Shown here: positions 52,418 to 61,195 of the stretch, piece after piece | Layout of the letters: the number at the start of each line of letters is the position of its first letter | How positions within the stretch are numbered: position 1 is the stretch's first letter | Assembly (NCBI GenBank): GCA_963812255.1 | Contig: CAWEUM010000003.1 | Location: forward strand, 930,001 to 994,000 | Reading direction: 5' to 3' | Origin: DATJGR01 sp963812255 | GTDB taxonomy: Bacteria; Pseudomonadota; Gammaproteobacteria; Pseudomonadales; Azotimanducaceae | DNA length: 64,000 nt | Notes under the pieces: generated by a model | What the model saw: only the letters and a program-made list of their open reading frames with translations | Told to the model about the DNA's origin: nothing | Databases searched by the model: none | Made by a program: the position numbers and the translations under genes

Positions 52418-53836
52418 GTGCTGGAACGGATTGCATACGCTTTGTTCCCCACTCTCCTATTGGAGGGCACACCATGGCATTCGGTCTGGGCGGAACAAGA
52501 GCGACGCGAGAGCATTCTATTGTGGAGGGTGCTATTTCCCATAGTTGGAGTTGTTTACGTTGGTCACTATTTCCTCTTCGACCATCCAATGCATCTACAA
52601 CCTGATTCGCTTTGGCTTAGATTCAGAATGTCGATCGCGGCCTGTTGCGCGGCAACGACATTGTGCTATTTCCTCCCAGCGATATGTCGAGCCAAACGCT
52701 TTCGAATACCGGCTGCAGTCATGTTGTGGCTGCTTTGCTATACGCAGGCACGGACAACAATATGGTACGAACAGAGTCAGTATTTGTACGCATTTGTGTT
52801 CGTAATCGCATCGGCCATGCTGTTGCGAATGTCGATGCTAAAGAGCCTGGCTTTCGGCGGCGCAGTGCTCGCTAGTCAGTGGGCCTCGCTCCTGGAGTCG
52901 GGAATTTCTAGGCCCGCCGCGATCAGCGGAATCGTCGCAACGCTCATCTTCATCGTAATCACTCGCTCAAAGTATTTGGGTGACATCCGCTTCTTTCTCG
53001 CTAGCCAACAGAATCTGGACTCGCAGCGTCGAATGATTGAGATGAACGTTGAGTTCACAGATCGAATCAGGGCATTTCTCCCTCGCGAAATCTCAACGCG
53101 CCTGACGGAGCGCCTCTCCGAAAATCGCCATACGATTCTTCAGGTGGTCGATGATGTCTTGCGGCCATCACAACGTCCGGTTGCATGTCTGTTCTCCGAC
53201 ATTCGTGGCTTCACACAGGCAACAAAGAATTCTCATTCGTTCCTCGACGAAGGGGTGATTCCCAACATCCGCAGGTGCAACGCGGTTATCGAGAAATTCC
53301 ACGGAATTCCTAGAAAGATAGGTGATCTAATCTTTGCGTACTACGATGACACAAATCCATATGTCAACTTGATACATTGCATCTCATCGGGCCTTGAGAT
53401 TGCCAGCACCAACCGGAGATTCAACGATCATCAAACGGCTGACACACGGGTTCGGCGGCATGTCCTGATAGCAAACGGCGATGCTATTGTTGGTAACCTT
53501 GGGGGCTATGATTCTTCTATCGAGATCACTGCACTCGGCTCGCCGGTGAATCTATTGAGTAGAATCGATGAAATTACGAAACTGGCTCGATTCAAACAAC
53601 TCGTTCAAGAAAGCGATCTCGTTCTTTGTCCGACAACAGCTCGCCTCCTCGAGCATCTGGCCATGGGATGTACGATGGTTCCACTAGAGCTTGACAAGAT
53701 CGGAGCACGAATTCGGGACTTTGAGGAAATCACGACACTTTGGCTTCTACCAGCCATCTCGGAGAACTACAGCAGGATCCTTTCTGCTCAAGAGTACATT
53801 GAGGCAAATCAACGAATCGCGCATAACAGAAACTGA
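52418..53836 (+). CDS. Membrane-bound class III nucleotide cyclase
   Basis: A 472-residue protein. Six hydrophobic helices lie at about 35-54, 71-90, 96-110, 121-138, 142-160 and 168-182, followed by a short linker and a class III cyclase domain (about 225-470). Metal residues are Asp261 ('LFSDIRGFT') and Asp303 ('KIGDLIFAYY'). The transition-state pair is Asn378 and Arg382 ('PVNLLSRI'). The base-selecting Lys before 'IGD' appears replaced (R-K-I-G-D), so cAMP versus cGMP is uncertain. The gene ends one base before the PilZ-acyltransferase gene. Base composition is visibly more AT rich than in its neighbours. Confidence 0.88.
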   Translation: MLERIAYALFPTLLLEGTPWHSVWAEQERRESILLWRVLFPIVGVVYVGHYFLFDHPMHLQPDSLWLRFRMSIAACCAATTLCYFLPAICRAKRFRIPAAVMLWLLCYTQARTTIWYEQSQYLYAFVFVIASAMLLRMSMLKSLAFGGAVLASQWASLLESGISRPAAISGIVATLIFIVITRSKYLGDIRFFLASQQNLDSQRRMIEMNVEFTDRIRAFLPREISTRLTERLSENRHTILQVVDDVLRPSQRPVACLFSDIRGFTQATKNSHSFLDEGVIPNIRRCNAVIEKFHGIPRKIGDLIFAYYDDTNPYVNLIHCISSGLEIASTNRRFNDHQTADTRVRRHVLIANGDAIVGNLGGYDSSIEITALGSPVNLLSRIDEITKLARFKQLVQESDLVLCPTTARLLEHLAMGCTMVPLELDKIGARIRDFEEITTLWLLPAISENYSRILSAQEYIEANQRIAHNRN

Positions 53837-53837
53837 G

Positions 53838-55295
53838 ATGCTTGAAGCCTCACTCGAAGTCTTGCAGGCGGAGCTGGAATCACATCGAATCGGCCTTCTG
53901 GAAAATACTCCCGTCGAGATAACGCGCTCCAACACTCTGCAGGGTCCGGTGCACCCGGCCAAGCTGTTGGAACTATCCCCTCTAGGTGTGAGGGTGCTCC
54001 TCTCTGAGCCCGTGGCGATGGGTCCATGTTGGCGGGGGGAGTCTGTTCAGATCAAGATCCTCTACTCGGATACGCAGGTTGTCGTTCACCGCGGAGTCGT
54101 TGTCGACGTAGGCTCGTCATCGCATGAACTACAGGAGTTATCAATACGGATCACATCCGAACCAGCCGACCAAATACCCCACCTCGAGCGACGTAGACAG
54201 GCTCGATGGTTGTGCCCGGGAGATTTTCACCCAACGGGGATCGCTTCGAACCCAGCAAAGTTCAACGACTTCATATACTTTCGAGTCTTGGACGTCTCAA
54301 TCTCCGGCATGCGATTGATTACGAGTCTCCGCAACAACTTCATTGTTCGCGGCATGAAACTCGACGTAATCATTAGCTTCCCGATGGTCGCGCAGATTAC
54401 GGTTGAAGTCAGCGTACAGAACGTAGCGTTTGTCTCTTTAAATGAGCGGGAACACCTATCGGTGGGCGTACAAATCAAGAGTTTGAGCGATGGTCAATCG
54501 AGTGTTATCGCCCAGTATATGTCTCAATTTGGAGACGTCGAATCTCTTCGAGCGTTTCGCGACAGCGGGTTTATTCATGTTGGCATTCGGGATTCGATCG
54601 AGTACGGCGTAGTACGAACCGAACAGGACTACAGAGAGGTACTCAACCTTCGTCATTTGGCGTACCAAGCGGACCAGAAGATCGACGCCGCCGCTAGCGT
54701 CACCGACGTTTCTGACATACACGATTCGCGAGCGCGAATCCTGACGTGTAGATTTCGTGGTAAGACAATTGCGACCGCGCGACTCACCTTTCACGAGGTC
54801 GGCGACATCACCGAGCATGAGGAGTTCGTCTCTTGGCCGAACCATTTTCCGCGACGCGACGAGTCAGTGGAAGTAACGCGGGCCTGCACCCATCCAGACT
54901 TTCGACGCACAGGATTGTTCTTCGCGCTGCTTCGCCACGTTGTAATCACCGCAACCCAAGCTGGCCGCACTTGGGTGGTCACATCGTCGACAGAAGATCT
55001 CGTGCGACTGTACAGGTATGTCGGGCTCAAGGACGTAGGTCTCACCTACAACCATCCCCATTTGAATAATCTCAAGCACGTGATCCTAGTTGGCAATATG
55101 CATGATGCGTTATCTGGCCGCACCGTAGGGCCAACCGCTTGGAATCAAGTTTGGCGAGACGCATTCCCTTACACTTCCTCGGAAAGAACTCAGGACGTAC
55201 CAACTCGTATGCGGATCGCATGCTACCGGTCTCTGGGGCCATTGCTTGCTCCCTTTAGTTCTGCAATATCGCAATTGAAGCGTTGGGTTTCTTGA
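53838..55295 (+). CDS. PilZ domain fused to GNAT/FeeM-like acyltransferase
   Basis: I use the ATG at 53838, one base after the cyclase stop; a longer frame lies inside the cyclase gene. The 485-residue protein has an N-terminal beta domain (about 25-112) like PilZ-N, and a PilZ domain (about 115-235) with both c-di-GMP motifs, R-x3-R in 'RRRQAR' (118-123) and D-x-S-x-x-G 'DVSISG' (152-157). The acyltransferase domain (about 255-440) has 'YREVLNLRHLAYQ', 'TIATARLTFHE', 'VEVTRACTHPDFRRTGLFFA' and resembles N-acyl amino acid synthases. A nucleotide-gated acyl transfer is the inference. Confidence 0.8.
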   Translation: MLEASLEVLQAELESHRIGLLENTPVEITRSNTLQGPVHPAKLLELSPLGVRVLLSEPVAMGPCWRGESVQIKILYSDTQVVVHRGVVVDVGSSSHELQELSIRITSEPADQIPHLERRRQARWLCPGDFHPTGIASNPAKFNDFIYFRVLDVSISGMRLITSLRNNFIVRGMKLDVIISFPMVAQITVEVSVQNVAFVSLNEREHLSVGVQIKSLSDGQSSVIAQYMSQFGDVESLRAFRDSGFIHVGIRDSIEYGVVRTEQDYREVLNLRHLAYQADQKIDAAASVTDVSDIHDSRARILTCRFRGKTIATARLTFHEVGDITEHEEFVSWPNHFPRRDESVEVTRACTHPDFRRTGLFFALLRHVVITATQAGRTWVVTSSTEDLVRLYRYVGLKDVGLTYNHPHLNNLKHVILVGNMHDALSGRTVGPTAWNQVWRDAFPYTSSERTQDVPTRMRIACYRSLGPLLAPFSSAISQLKRWVS

Positions 55296-55614
55296 GCGAT
55301 CTTTTTTGAGGTGAGTTGAGTCTGCACGGCAAGCCCATGTCCTTCCCAGAGACGTTGTATTTCCTGACCGACACGTGGGCTTAACAGTTGGTGAAGATGC
55401 GGCCGCGCGCACTGGCCCGTAGATTGAGGTGGACCAACGTGATTTAAGCGACTTGGCAGCGGATCTAAATGGCAAGCCAACGATCCCTGGTCCAGTGATA
55501 GTGTTCGGGATCCCTGTCTTTGAGCTGCTTGCCATTTCGCCGCACAGTGCCAAGCAAGCCTATGGTTCAATGCATCTCTCGATCAACCTCAGCATTTCGC
55601 ACAGGAGTTTCGCC
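55296..55614. other. 319-bp stretch before the MaoC gene
   Basis: No convincing gene. Open frames cross it on both strands, but none resembles a known protein or has a ribosome site. CAGGAG at 55602-55607 is the ribosome site of the downstream MaoC gene. The AT-rich TTTTTT after 55295 could help end the cyclase operon, but no strong hairpin is seen. Confidence 0.4.
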
Positions 55615-56451
55615 ATGCCGATCAATCCAAATGCCGTTGGCGCAACGGGGAAGCCGAGCCGCCGTTCGTGGGCGTCGAAAGACGCGCTGCTGTATGCCGT
55701 TGGAGTAGGCGCGGGCACCAACGAACTCGCGTTCACCACCGAGAACACCAAGGATGTCACGCAGCGGGTATTGCCCACGTTCGCAGTGATCATCGGTGGC
55801 GGTGGCGTGCCGATGGACAAAATCGGTTCGTTCAACCCGTTCCTGATGGTGCACGGCACGCAGGGCATCGAGTTGCTCGACGAGATTCCCGCGGACGGCG
55901 AACTCGAGAGTGTCGGCCGCGTCACCGGCATCTGGGACAAGGGCAATGCTGCGGTACTCGAATTCGAATCGATAGCGACGAACGTCGCAACGTCCAAGCC
56001 GTTGTTGAAAACCCGAATGTCGCTGTACTGCCGCGGCGAGGGTGGTTGGGGCGGCGATCGCGGGCCGAGTGAGAAGCTCGAATTCCCCGACCGTAAGCCC
56101 GACCATCAGGTCGTCTATCAAACTCGCGAAGACCAGGCGTTGACGTACCGGCTGTCCGGGGATCGCAATCCGCTGCATTCCGATCCGTCGTTCGCAAAGG
56201 CGGGTGGGTTCGAAAAGCCGATCCTGCATGGGTTGTGCACGTATGGCTTCACCGGCCGCGCACTGTTGCACGCACTGTGCAACGGCGATCCGAAACGCTT
56301 CAAATCGATGGACGGCCGATTTTCGAAGCCGGTCTATCCAGGCGATGCGCTAACGATCTCGATGTGGGTCGACGGCACTTCGTGTCTGTTTCGGACGACG
56401 AACCAGCACGATGTAGTAGTGCTCGATCAGGGACAAATGACGTTCGCCTGA
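55615..56451 (+). CDS. MaoC/hydratase-2 family enoyl-CoA hydratase
   Basis: The ATG at 55615 follows AGGAG; the upstream frame is not family-like. The 278-residue protein has a degenerate N-terminal hotdog and a C-terminal active hotdog. Its hydratase-2 motif is 'YRLSGDRNPLHSDPSFA' (catalytic Asp and His), then 'GGFEKPILHGLCTYGFTGRA'. This layout matches the (R)-specific hydratase of peroxisomal MFE-2-type enzymes, which hydrate 2-trans-enoyl-CoA in fatty acid or steroid side-chain breakdown. It stands apart from other beta-oxidation genes. Confidence 0.92.
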   Translation: MPINPNAVGATGKPSRRSWASKDALLYAVGVGAGTNELAFTTENTKDVTQRVLPTFAVIIGGGGVPMDKIGSFNPFLMVHGTQGIELLDEIPADGELESVGRVTGIWDKGNAAVLEFESIATNVATSKPLLKTRMSLYCRGEGGWGGDRGPSEKLEFPDRKPDHQVVYQTREDQALTYRLSGDRNPLHSDPSFAKAGGFEKPILHGLCTYGFTGRALLHALCNGDPKRFKSMDGRFSKPVYPGDALTISMWVDGTSCLFRTTNQHDVVVLDQGQMTFA

Positions 56452-56466
56452 GATAGTCCTGGTACT

Positions 56467-56808
56467 TCAATCCAGATAACGACTCATCGAGGGATGGTCT
56501 TTCTTCAGTTGATGGAGAAGGCGAGCGTACTTGGCTATGTTGTGGTATGCGCTGGCGACCATGGTGACTCCCAACACGAGCAGCAGCGCGTTCACGATCA
56601 TCACCGACGCGAGCATGTGAGAAACCCGATCGATTTCGTACAAGCTCGATGTCGCAATGAGCGCGCTGGTGATCGCAAGCGGCAGCGCGATGATCGCGAT
56701 ACCGGTACGCATCATCGCCAGCGAGGTTCGCTTCTCGGAGAGGAGCACCTGGATGGCATTCGACACCAGCTGGTCGTTTTCAATGTCGGGCACGGACATA
56801 CCTGTCAA
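56467..56808 (-). CDS. Small DUF202-like membrane protein
   Basis: A 113-residue protein with 'LLSEKRTSLAMMRTGIAIIA', like the paired R-T-x-L-A motif of DUF202/YidH proteins, and hydrophobic helices at about 33-55 and 67-90. The C-terminus is basic. Function unknown. A TTG start (GGAGATTGA upstream) and an internal ATG at 56799 are both possible. Confidence 0.65.
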   Translation of the reverse strand: MTGMSVPDIENDQLVSNAIQVLLSEKRTSLAMMRTGIAIIALPLAITSALIATSSLYEIDRVSHMLASVMIVNALLLVLGVTMVASAYHNIAKYARLLHQLKKDHPSMSRYLD

Positions 56809-56860
56809 TCAATCTCCGCGCCACGGCTGCGCAGCAGCAACCCGATGACCGGCTTCGTAT

Positions 56861-58243
56861 CTATTCCGGCAACCGCATCGGGCCGCGCGCATGCTCGTAA
56901 GCGTGCCCTGCATGAATTAAGGTTGGCTCGCCGAGCAAGCGGCCGATCAACTGGAACGAAACAGGTACGCCGTTCCGATTGAATGTCGCCGGCAGCGTGA
57001 TACTCGGGTGGCCCGAATAGTTGAACGGCGCAGTGAATGTGATGAAGTCAGCGACGCCGCCAGCCAGCAAAGACGCCATCTGATCGACCCGCGGCGGTGC
57101 CAGTACCATCGCCGGTGCAATCAGCACATCGACACGATGCAGCAACGTCTCGAAATCGGCACGGAACCGTTCGCGCCGACGCTCGAGCGCTGCATACGCG
57201 GTTGCAGACGCCGCGCGGCCACCATCGAGCAGGCCCGCCAGCGCGGCACCATACTCGCTTCGCCGAGCTGGGAAATACGCTGCATGCGCCAACGCCGTTT
57301 CTGCGCCGCAGGTGATGCCCCAGCCCTGCAGCAGCGGCTTATACGCAGGGATTTCCACTTCGACGATCTCTGCACCGAGATCCTCCAGCGTCGCGAGCGC
57401 TTCGCGCACCCCGGCCACCACATCTTCGGCTACGCCGGTCTCTGTGTACGCGCGATCGATGCCGATGCGCATGCCACGCACCGATTCACCGATCGCCGCG
57501 CCGTAGTTCGGCACTGCAGAAGCAAGCGACGTCGCATCGTGCACATCGTGGCCGGCGAGCACGCCGAGCATGCGCGCCGCGTCTTCGGTGGTGCGCGCCA
57601 TCGGCCCGATATGATCCAACGAATCTGCGAGGGGAAACGCACCGTGACGGCTGACGCGGCCATAGGTCGGTTTTATTCCAACGATGCCGTTGGCCGCCGA
57701 CGGGAACCGGATGCTGCCGCCCGTGTCGGTGCCGATCGCGCCGTACGCGAGGCCTGCCGCAACCGCTACGCCGGATCCGGAGGACGAGACGCCCGGCCAC
57801 ACGGCCGCATCCCATACATTGCGCGGCGGATCGACCTCGGGATGGTGTTCCGAGAATGCGCCTTCCGTGAGCTTGACCTTGCCGAGAATCACGGCACCGG
57901 CGTTCTTCAGCCGCGTCACCACCGTCGCATCCTCATCCGGTACCCAGTCCGCGAGCACCTTGGTGCCGCAGGTCGTTTTCACACCCCGCGTCCACAGCAG
58001 ATCTTTCAGCGCGATCGGAACGCCGTGCAGCGGCCCGAGTGGTCCGCCGTTTGCGCGCGCGGCGTCACAGTGTTCCGCGCTCGCCATCGCCGCATCCGCG
58101 GTGACGGTAACGAATGCGCGATAGCGGTCCTGCGTCGTGCGAACCCGGTTCAGCGCGTGTTCGGTGACCTCTTTCGACGTCAGTTCCCCGCTTTTGATGC
58201 GGCGGCAGACCTCTGACAACGACAGCCAATGCAGGTCACTCAT
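56861..58243 (-). CDS. Amidase-signature family hydrolase
   Basis: A 460-residue amidase. The Ser-cisSer-Lys triad is visible: Lys in 'PIALKDLLWT', the Ser-rich 'GVSSSGSGVAVAAGL' (cis-Ser), and the nucleophile in 'GTDTGGSIRFPSA'. It hydrolyses a carboxamide to acid and ammonia; GatA is unlikely as gatB/gatC are absent. Its ATG overlaps the end of the upstream FAD dehydrogenase gene by four bases, so both enzymes may act on the same catabolite. Confidence 0.93.
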   Translation of the reverse strand: MSDLHWLSLSEVCRRIKSGELTSKEVTEHALNRVRTTQDRYRAFVTVTADAAMASAEHCDAARANGGPLGPLHGVPIALKDLLWTRGVKTTCGTKVLADWVPDEDATVVTRLKNAGAVILGKVKLTEGAFSEHHPEVDPPRNVWDAAVWPGVSSSGSGVAVAAGLAYGAIGTDTGGSIRFPSAANGIVGIKPTYGRVSRHGAFPLADSLDHIGPMARTTEDAARMLGVLAGHDVHDATSLASAVPNYGAAIGESVRGMRIGIDRAYTETGVAEDVVAGVREALATLEDLGAEIVEVEIPAYKPLLQGWGITCGAETALAHAAYFPARRSEYGAALAGLLDGGRAASATAYAALERRRERFRADFETLLHRVDVLIAPAMVLAPPRVDQMASLLAGGVADFITFTAPFNYSGHPSITLPATFNRNGVPVSFQLIGRLLGEPTLIHAGHAYEHARGPMRLPE

Positions 58244-59685
58244 GCGGCACCCTCCAAATTGCGCCCTAAATCGTGTTCCGGAGCGCGGCGCTCAGCAGAA
58301 CGCCCTGGATCGAATATCTTGCCTGGGTTGAGAATGCCCTTCGGATCCAACGCTTCCTTCAAGGCGCGCATCAATGCCAGTTCGGTCGGCGACCGGCTGA
58401 TCGACAAATACGGCTTCTTCTCCAGACCGACACCGTGTTCGGCCGAGACGGACCCTTCGATTGCCGCCAACGGTTCGTACACGCTGCGCTCGACCGTCTC
58501 GCGCGCCTCGGCGCTTCCGTCGCCGACGCTGATCACGAAGTGCAGGTTGCCGTCGCCCATGTGGCCGAACGTGAAGTTGGTGACATCACTGAAATGTCCG
58601 GCAAGGCGGCGATTCACCTCGTCGACGTAGCCTTCCATCTTCGAGATGCGCATGCTCACATCGAAAACGAATGTCGGCGCGTAGCGCGAAGTCTGCCCGA
58701 CATCGTCACGCATCGCCCAGATCTGCTGTCGCTGCGCTTCGGACTGCGCCACCACCGCATCGGCGATCAAACCTTCCTCGTACGCCATCGTCAGCGCTGC
58801 CTCGATGCGCTCGTGATCCTTTTCCGGATCGCCACCCATCGCCTCCACGAGCACATAGAACGGGTAGTCGTGCGGCAACGGCGGCTGATTCGTGGCCGGG
58901 GCCGTCGTGACCAACCGATAGAAGTTGTTCCACATCACTTCGAACGCCGAGAGCGTGCCGCCGAGCGAGGCGTCCATTGATTTCAGAAAGCGCGCCAGCT
59001 TGGCGAACTCGTCGACTGCGACGAACAGCGTTTCCTGACTGCGCGGCTTTTCTCGCAACCGCAGGATGGCACGCGTGACGATACCAAGGCTGCCTTCGGA
59101 ACCGATGAACAACTGCTTCAGGTCGTAGCCGGCATTGTTTTTGATCATCCGGTTCATGCTCGACACGATGGTGCCGTCGGCCAGCACGGCTTCGAGACCG
59201 AGCACCATGTCGCGCGCCATGCCGTAGCGAATCACGCGATTGCCGCCGGCGTTGGTTGCGATGTTGCCGCCAATCGTCGCGCTGCCACGGCCCCCGAGAT
59301 CGAGTGGAAACATCAGTCCCGCGGTATCGGCCTGCTCCTGCACCGTTTGCAGCACCGCACCTGCCTGCACCGTCATTGTCCGATCGACGGCGTTGATCTC
59401 CTCGACGCGATTCATTCGTTCCAGCGAAATGACGATGTCGTCGGGCGACGTCAGCGCACCACCCACCAGGCCGGTCAGGCCGCCGTGCGCGATGACGCTC
59501 TGGCCGTGCGCGTGGCACACCGCGAGTGCGCGGCTGATGCCTTCGGTATCGCGCGGGCGCAACAGCGCTTTGGCCCGAATGCCGTCTCGGCGCCAGATGC
59601 CGGACGCGCGGTTGTGCACGTCATCGCCGGTCAGGATTGCTTCATCACCTATCGCGTCGCGCAACGCCGCCATGACATCCGCCAT
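58240..59685 (-). CDS. FAD-linked 2-hydroxyacid dehydrogenase (GlcD/D-LDH type)
   Basis: A 481-residue VAO/PCMH-fold flavoenzyme. It has 'SVIAHGGLTGLVGGALTSPD' and 'GGRGSATIGGNIATNAGGNR' for FAD binding, 'GYDLKQLFIGSEGSLGIVT', and the C-terminal cap with 'FTFGHMGDGNLHFVI' and 'SAEHGVGLEKKPYL', where the paired His and Glu form the D-hydroxyacid site. Likely substrates are D-lactate, D-2-hydroxyglutarate or glycolate. Translationally coupled to the amidase (four-base overlap). Confidence 0.92.
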   Translation of the reverse strand: MADVMAALRDAIGDEAILTGDDVHNRASGIWRRDGIRAKALLRPRDTEGISRALAVCHAHGQSVIAHGGLTGLVGGALTSPDDIVISLERMNRVEEINAVDRTMTVQAGAVLQTVQEQADTAGLMFPLDLGGRGSATIGGNIATNAGGNRVIRYGMARDMVLGLEAVLADGTIVSSMNRMIKNNAGYDLKQLFIGSEGSLGIVTRAILRLREKPRSQETLFVAVDEFAKLARFLKSMDASLGGTLSAFEVMWNNFYRLVTTAPATNQPPLPHDYPFYVLVEAMGGDPEKDHERIEAALTMAYEEGLIADAVVAQSEAQRQQIWAMRDDVGQTSRYAPTFVFDVSMRISKMEGYVDEVNRRLAGHFSDVTNFTFGHMGDGNLHFVISVGDGSAEARETVERSVYEPLAAIEGSVSAEHGVGLEKKPYLSISRSPTELALMRALKEALDPKGILNPGKIFDPGRSAERRAPEHDLGRNLEGAA

Positions 59686-59890
59686 CTGTGCTGCCTCCCC
59701 GGTATGGCAGCGGAGAATAGCGCGGCGGCCTCACGCGCCTCAATGCAGGATACCGAACGCAGATCGAGGAACAGATAGAAGTGCAGATAGATTCTCGTCT
59801 TGGGATTCAATTCGAGTATATGATTCAAATACTTGTTGCCGGTTATTCAGCTTGCTGTCACCACACGACCAGATCTCACACCCAGAGCGG

Positions 59891-61156
59891 GTGCGCGCTA
59901 GACGGTACGCCGCGCCGGCGATGCTGCTCACCGCGATGTTGGGCATGGTGTGTTCGGCTGTTACCCTTGCCGCCGCGGTACAACCGCAACAGGTTGCAAT
60001 CGCCACCCCGAAGAACGCTGCACGGGCGGCAAGCGCGGCAGCCGCGCCCGCGACGTATCCGCCACCAGCCGCGCCAGCCCAGCCGATACACATTCTCGGC
60101 AAGGACGTCGAGCCGACGTCACGAAGACTGGTTTACTGGTCGCCGTCGGCTTCGTTCGACGGCACCGCGATCTCGCGCGGGGTGGTGATCGTCAACGGCG
60201 CCTACGCCGGGCCCACGCTGTGCCTCACCGCTGTGATCCATGGCGATGAACACAACGGTCTCGAAATCGTACGGCGCGTGTTGTATGGAATCGATCCCAA
60301 GCAGCTCACCGGCATCGTCGTTGGCGTGCCGATCGTCAATCTCGACGGGTTTCGGCGCGGCACGCGATATCTGCCCGACCGGCGTGACCTGAACCGCTAC
60401 TTTCCCGGCAAACCGCAGGGCAGCGCGGCCTCGCGGCTGGCCTTCTCGCTGTTTCGCCAGGTCATCGTCGGCTGTGACTATCTCGTCGATATCCACACCG
60501 GCTCGTTTCACCGCACAAACCTGCCGCAGCTGCGCGCCGATCTGACCAACCTGGACGTGCTCGATCTGTCGCGGCGCTTCGGTTCGACGGTGATCGTGCA
60601 CAATCGCGGCGCGATCGGCACATTGCGGCGCGCGGCCACCGACGCGGGCATTCCCGCCGTGACGCTGGAAACAGGCGAACCGCAGCGCATTCAGGAGCAT
60701 GACATCCGCGCGGGTGTCGATGCGATTCATCGCGCGATGTGGTCGTTGTCGATGTATCAATACGACCTGAGCGACACGCGCCAGCGGGCTCCGGTGTATT
60801 TCGAATCGCGCTGGGTTCGAGTCAGCCAGGGCGGCGTGCTGATCAGCGGCGTTCACCTCGGTGATCTGATCGAAGAAGGCACCCGGCTCGGCACTGTGAC
60901 GGACCCGGTCACCAATCACGTCGCCGACGTGGTTGCGCCCTTCGACGGCCGCGTGCTCGGCATGGCGCTCAATCAGGTGGTGCTGCCCGGATATGCCGCA
61001 TTCCATATCGGCATCGAGTCGTCGATGGAAGATGCCAAGGCATCCGAAGCCCTCGAACGCTCGGCGCGAACCCCTTCGGACCTCAGCGGCCCCATCGGGG
61101 ATGGTGCGAACGATGCGCCGGACGGCGACGTTGTGGAGCGGGAGAACTCCGAGTAA
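59891..61156 (+). CDS. Exported M14-type (AstE/aspartoacylase-like) zinc hydrolase
   Basis: The upstream frame is antisense to the FAD dehydrogenase and is not used; the GTG at 59891 (or ATG at 59921) begins with a basic n-region and hydrophobic signal ending near 'TLAAA'. An Ala/Pro-rich linker (about 38-65) leads to the catalytic domain. Zinc ligands are His117 and Glu120 ('IHGDEHNGLE') and a later His in 'VDIHTGSFHRTN', with 'RDLNRYFPG' as in succinylglutamate desuccinylase. A C-terminal lipoyl-like barrel ('VVAPFDGRVLGM') and acidic tail follow. Probably periplasmic, unlike cytosolic AstE. Confidence 0.87.
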   Translation: MRARRYAAPAMLLTAMLGMVCSAVTLAAAVQPQQVAIATPKNAARAASAAAAPATYPPPAAPAQPIHILGKDVEPTSRRLVYWSPSASFDGTAISRGVVIVNGAYAGPTLCLTAVIHGDEHNGLEIVRRVLYGIDPKQLTGIVVGVPIVNLDGFRRGTRYLPDRRDLNRYFPGKPQGSAASRLAFSLFRQVIVGCDYLVDIHTGSFHRTNLPQLRADLTNLDVLDLSRRFGSTVIVHNRGAIGTLRRAATDAGIPAVTLETGEPQRIQEHDIRAGVDAIHRAMWSLSMYQYDLSDTRQRAPVYFESRWVRVSQGGVLISGVHLGDLIEEGTRLGTVTDPVTNHVADVVAPFDGRVLGMALNQVVLPGYAAFHIGIESSMEDAKASEALERSARTPSDLSGPIGDGANDAPDGDVVERENSE

Positions 61157-61195
61157 CAGCGGATCCTCTTGCGGCGCTTCGACTCAACCGTACGA

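Noticed and set aside
55296..55614. Transposase fragment upstream of the MaoC gene
   Set aside because: Minus-strand frames are open, but none gives a coherent DDE or other transposase motif in any frame.
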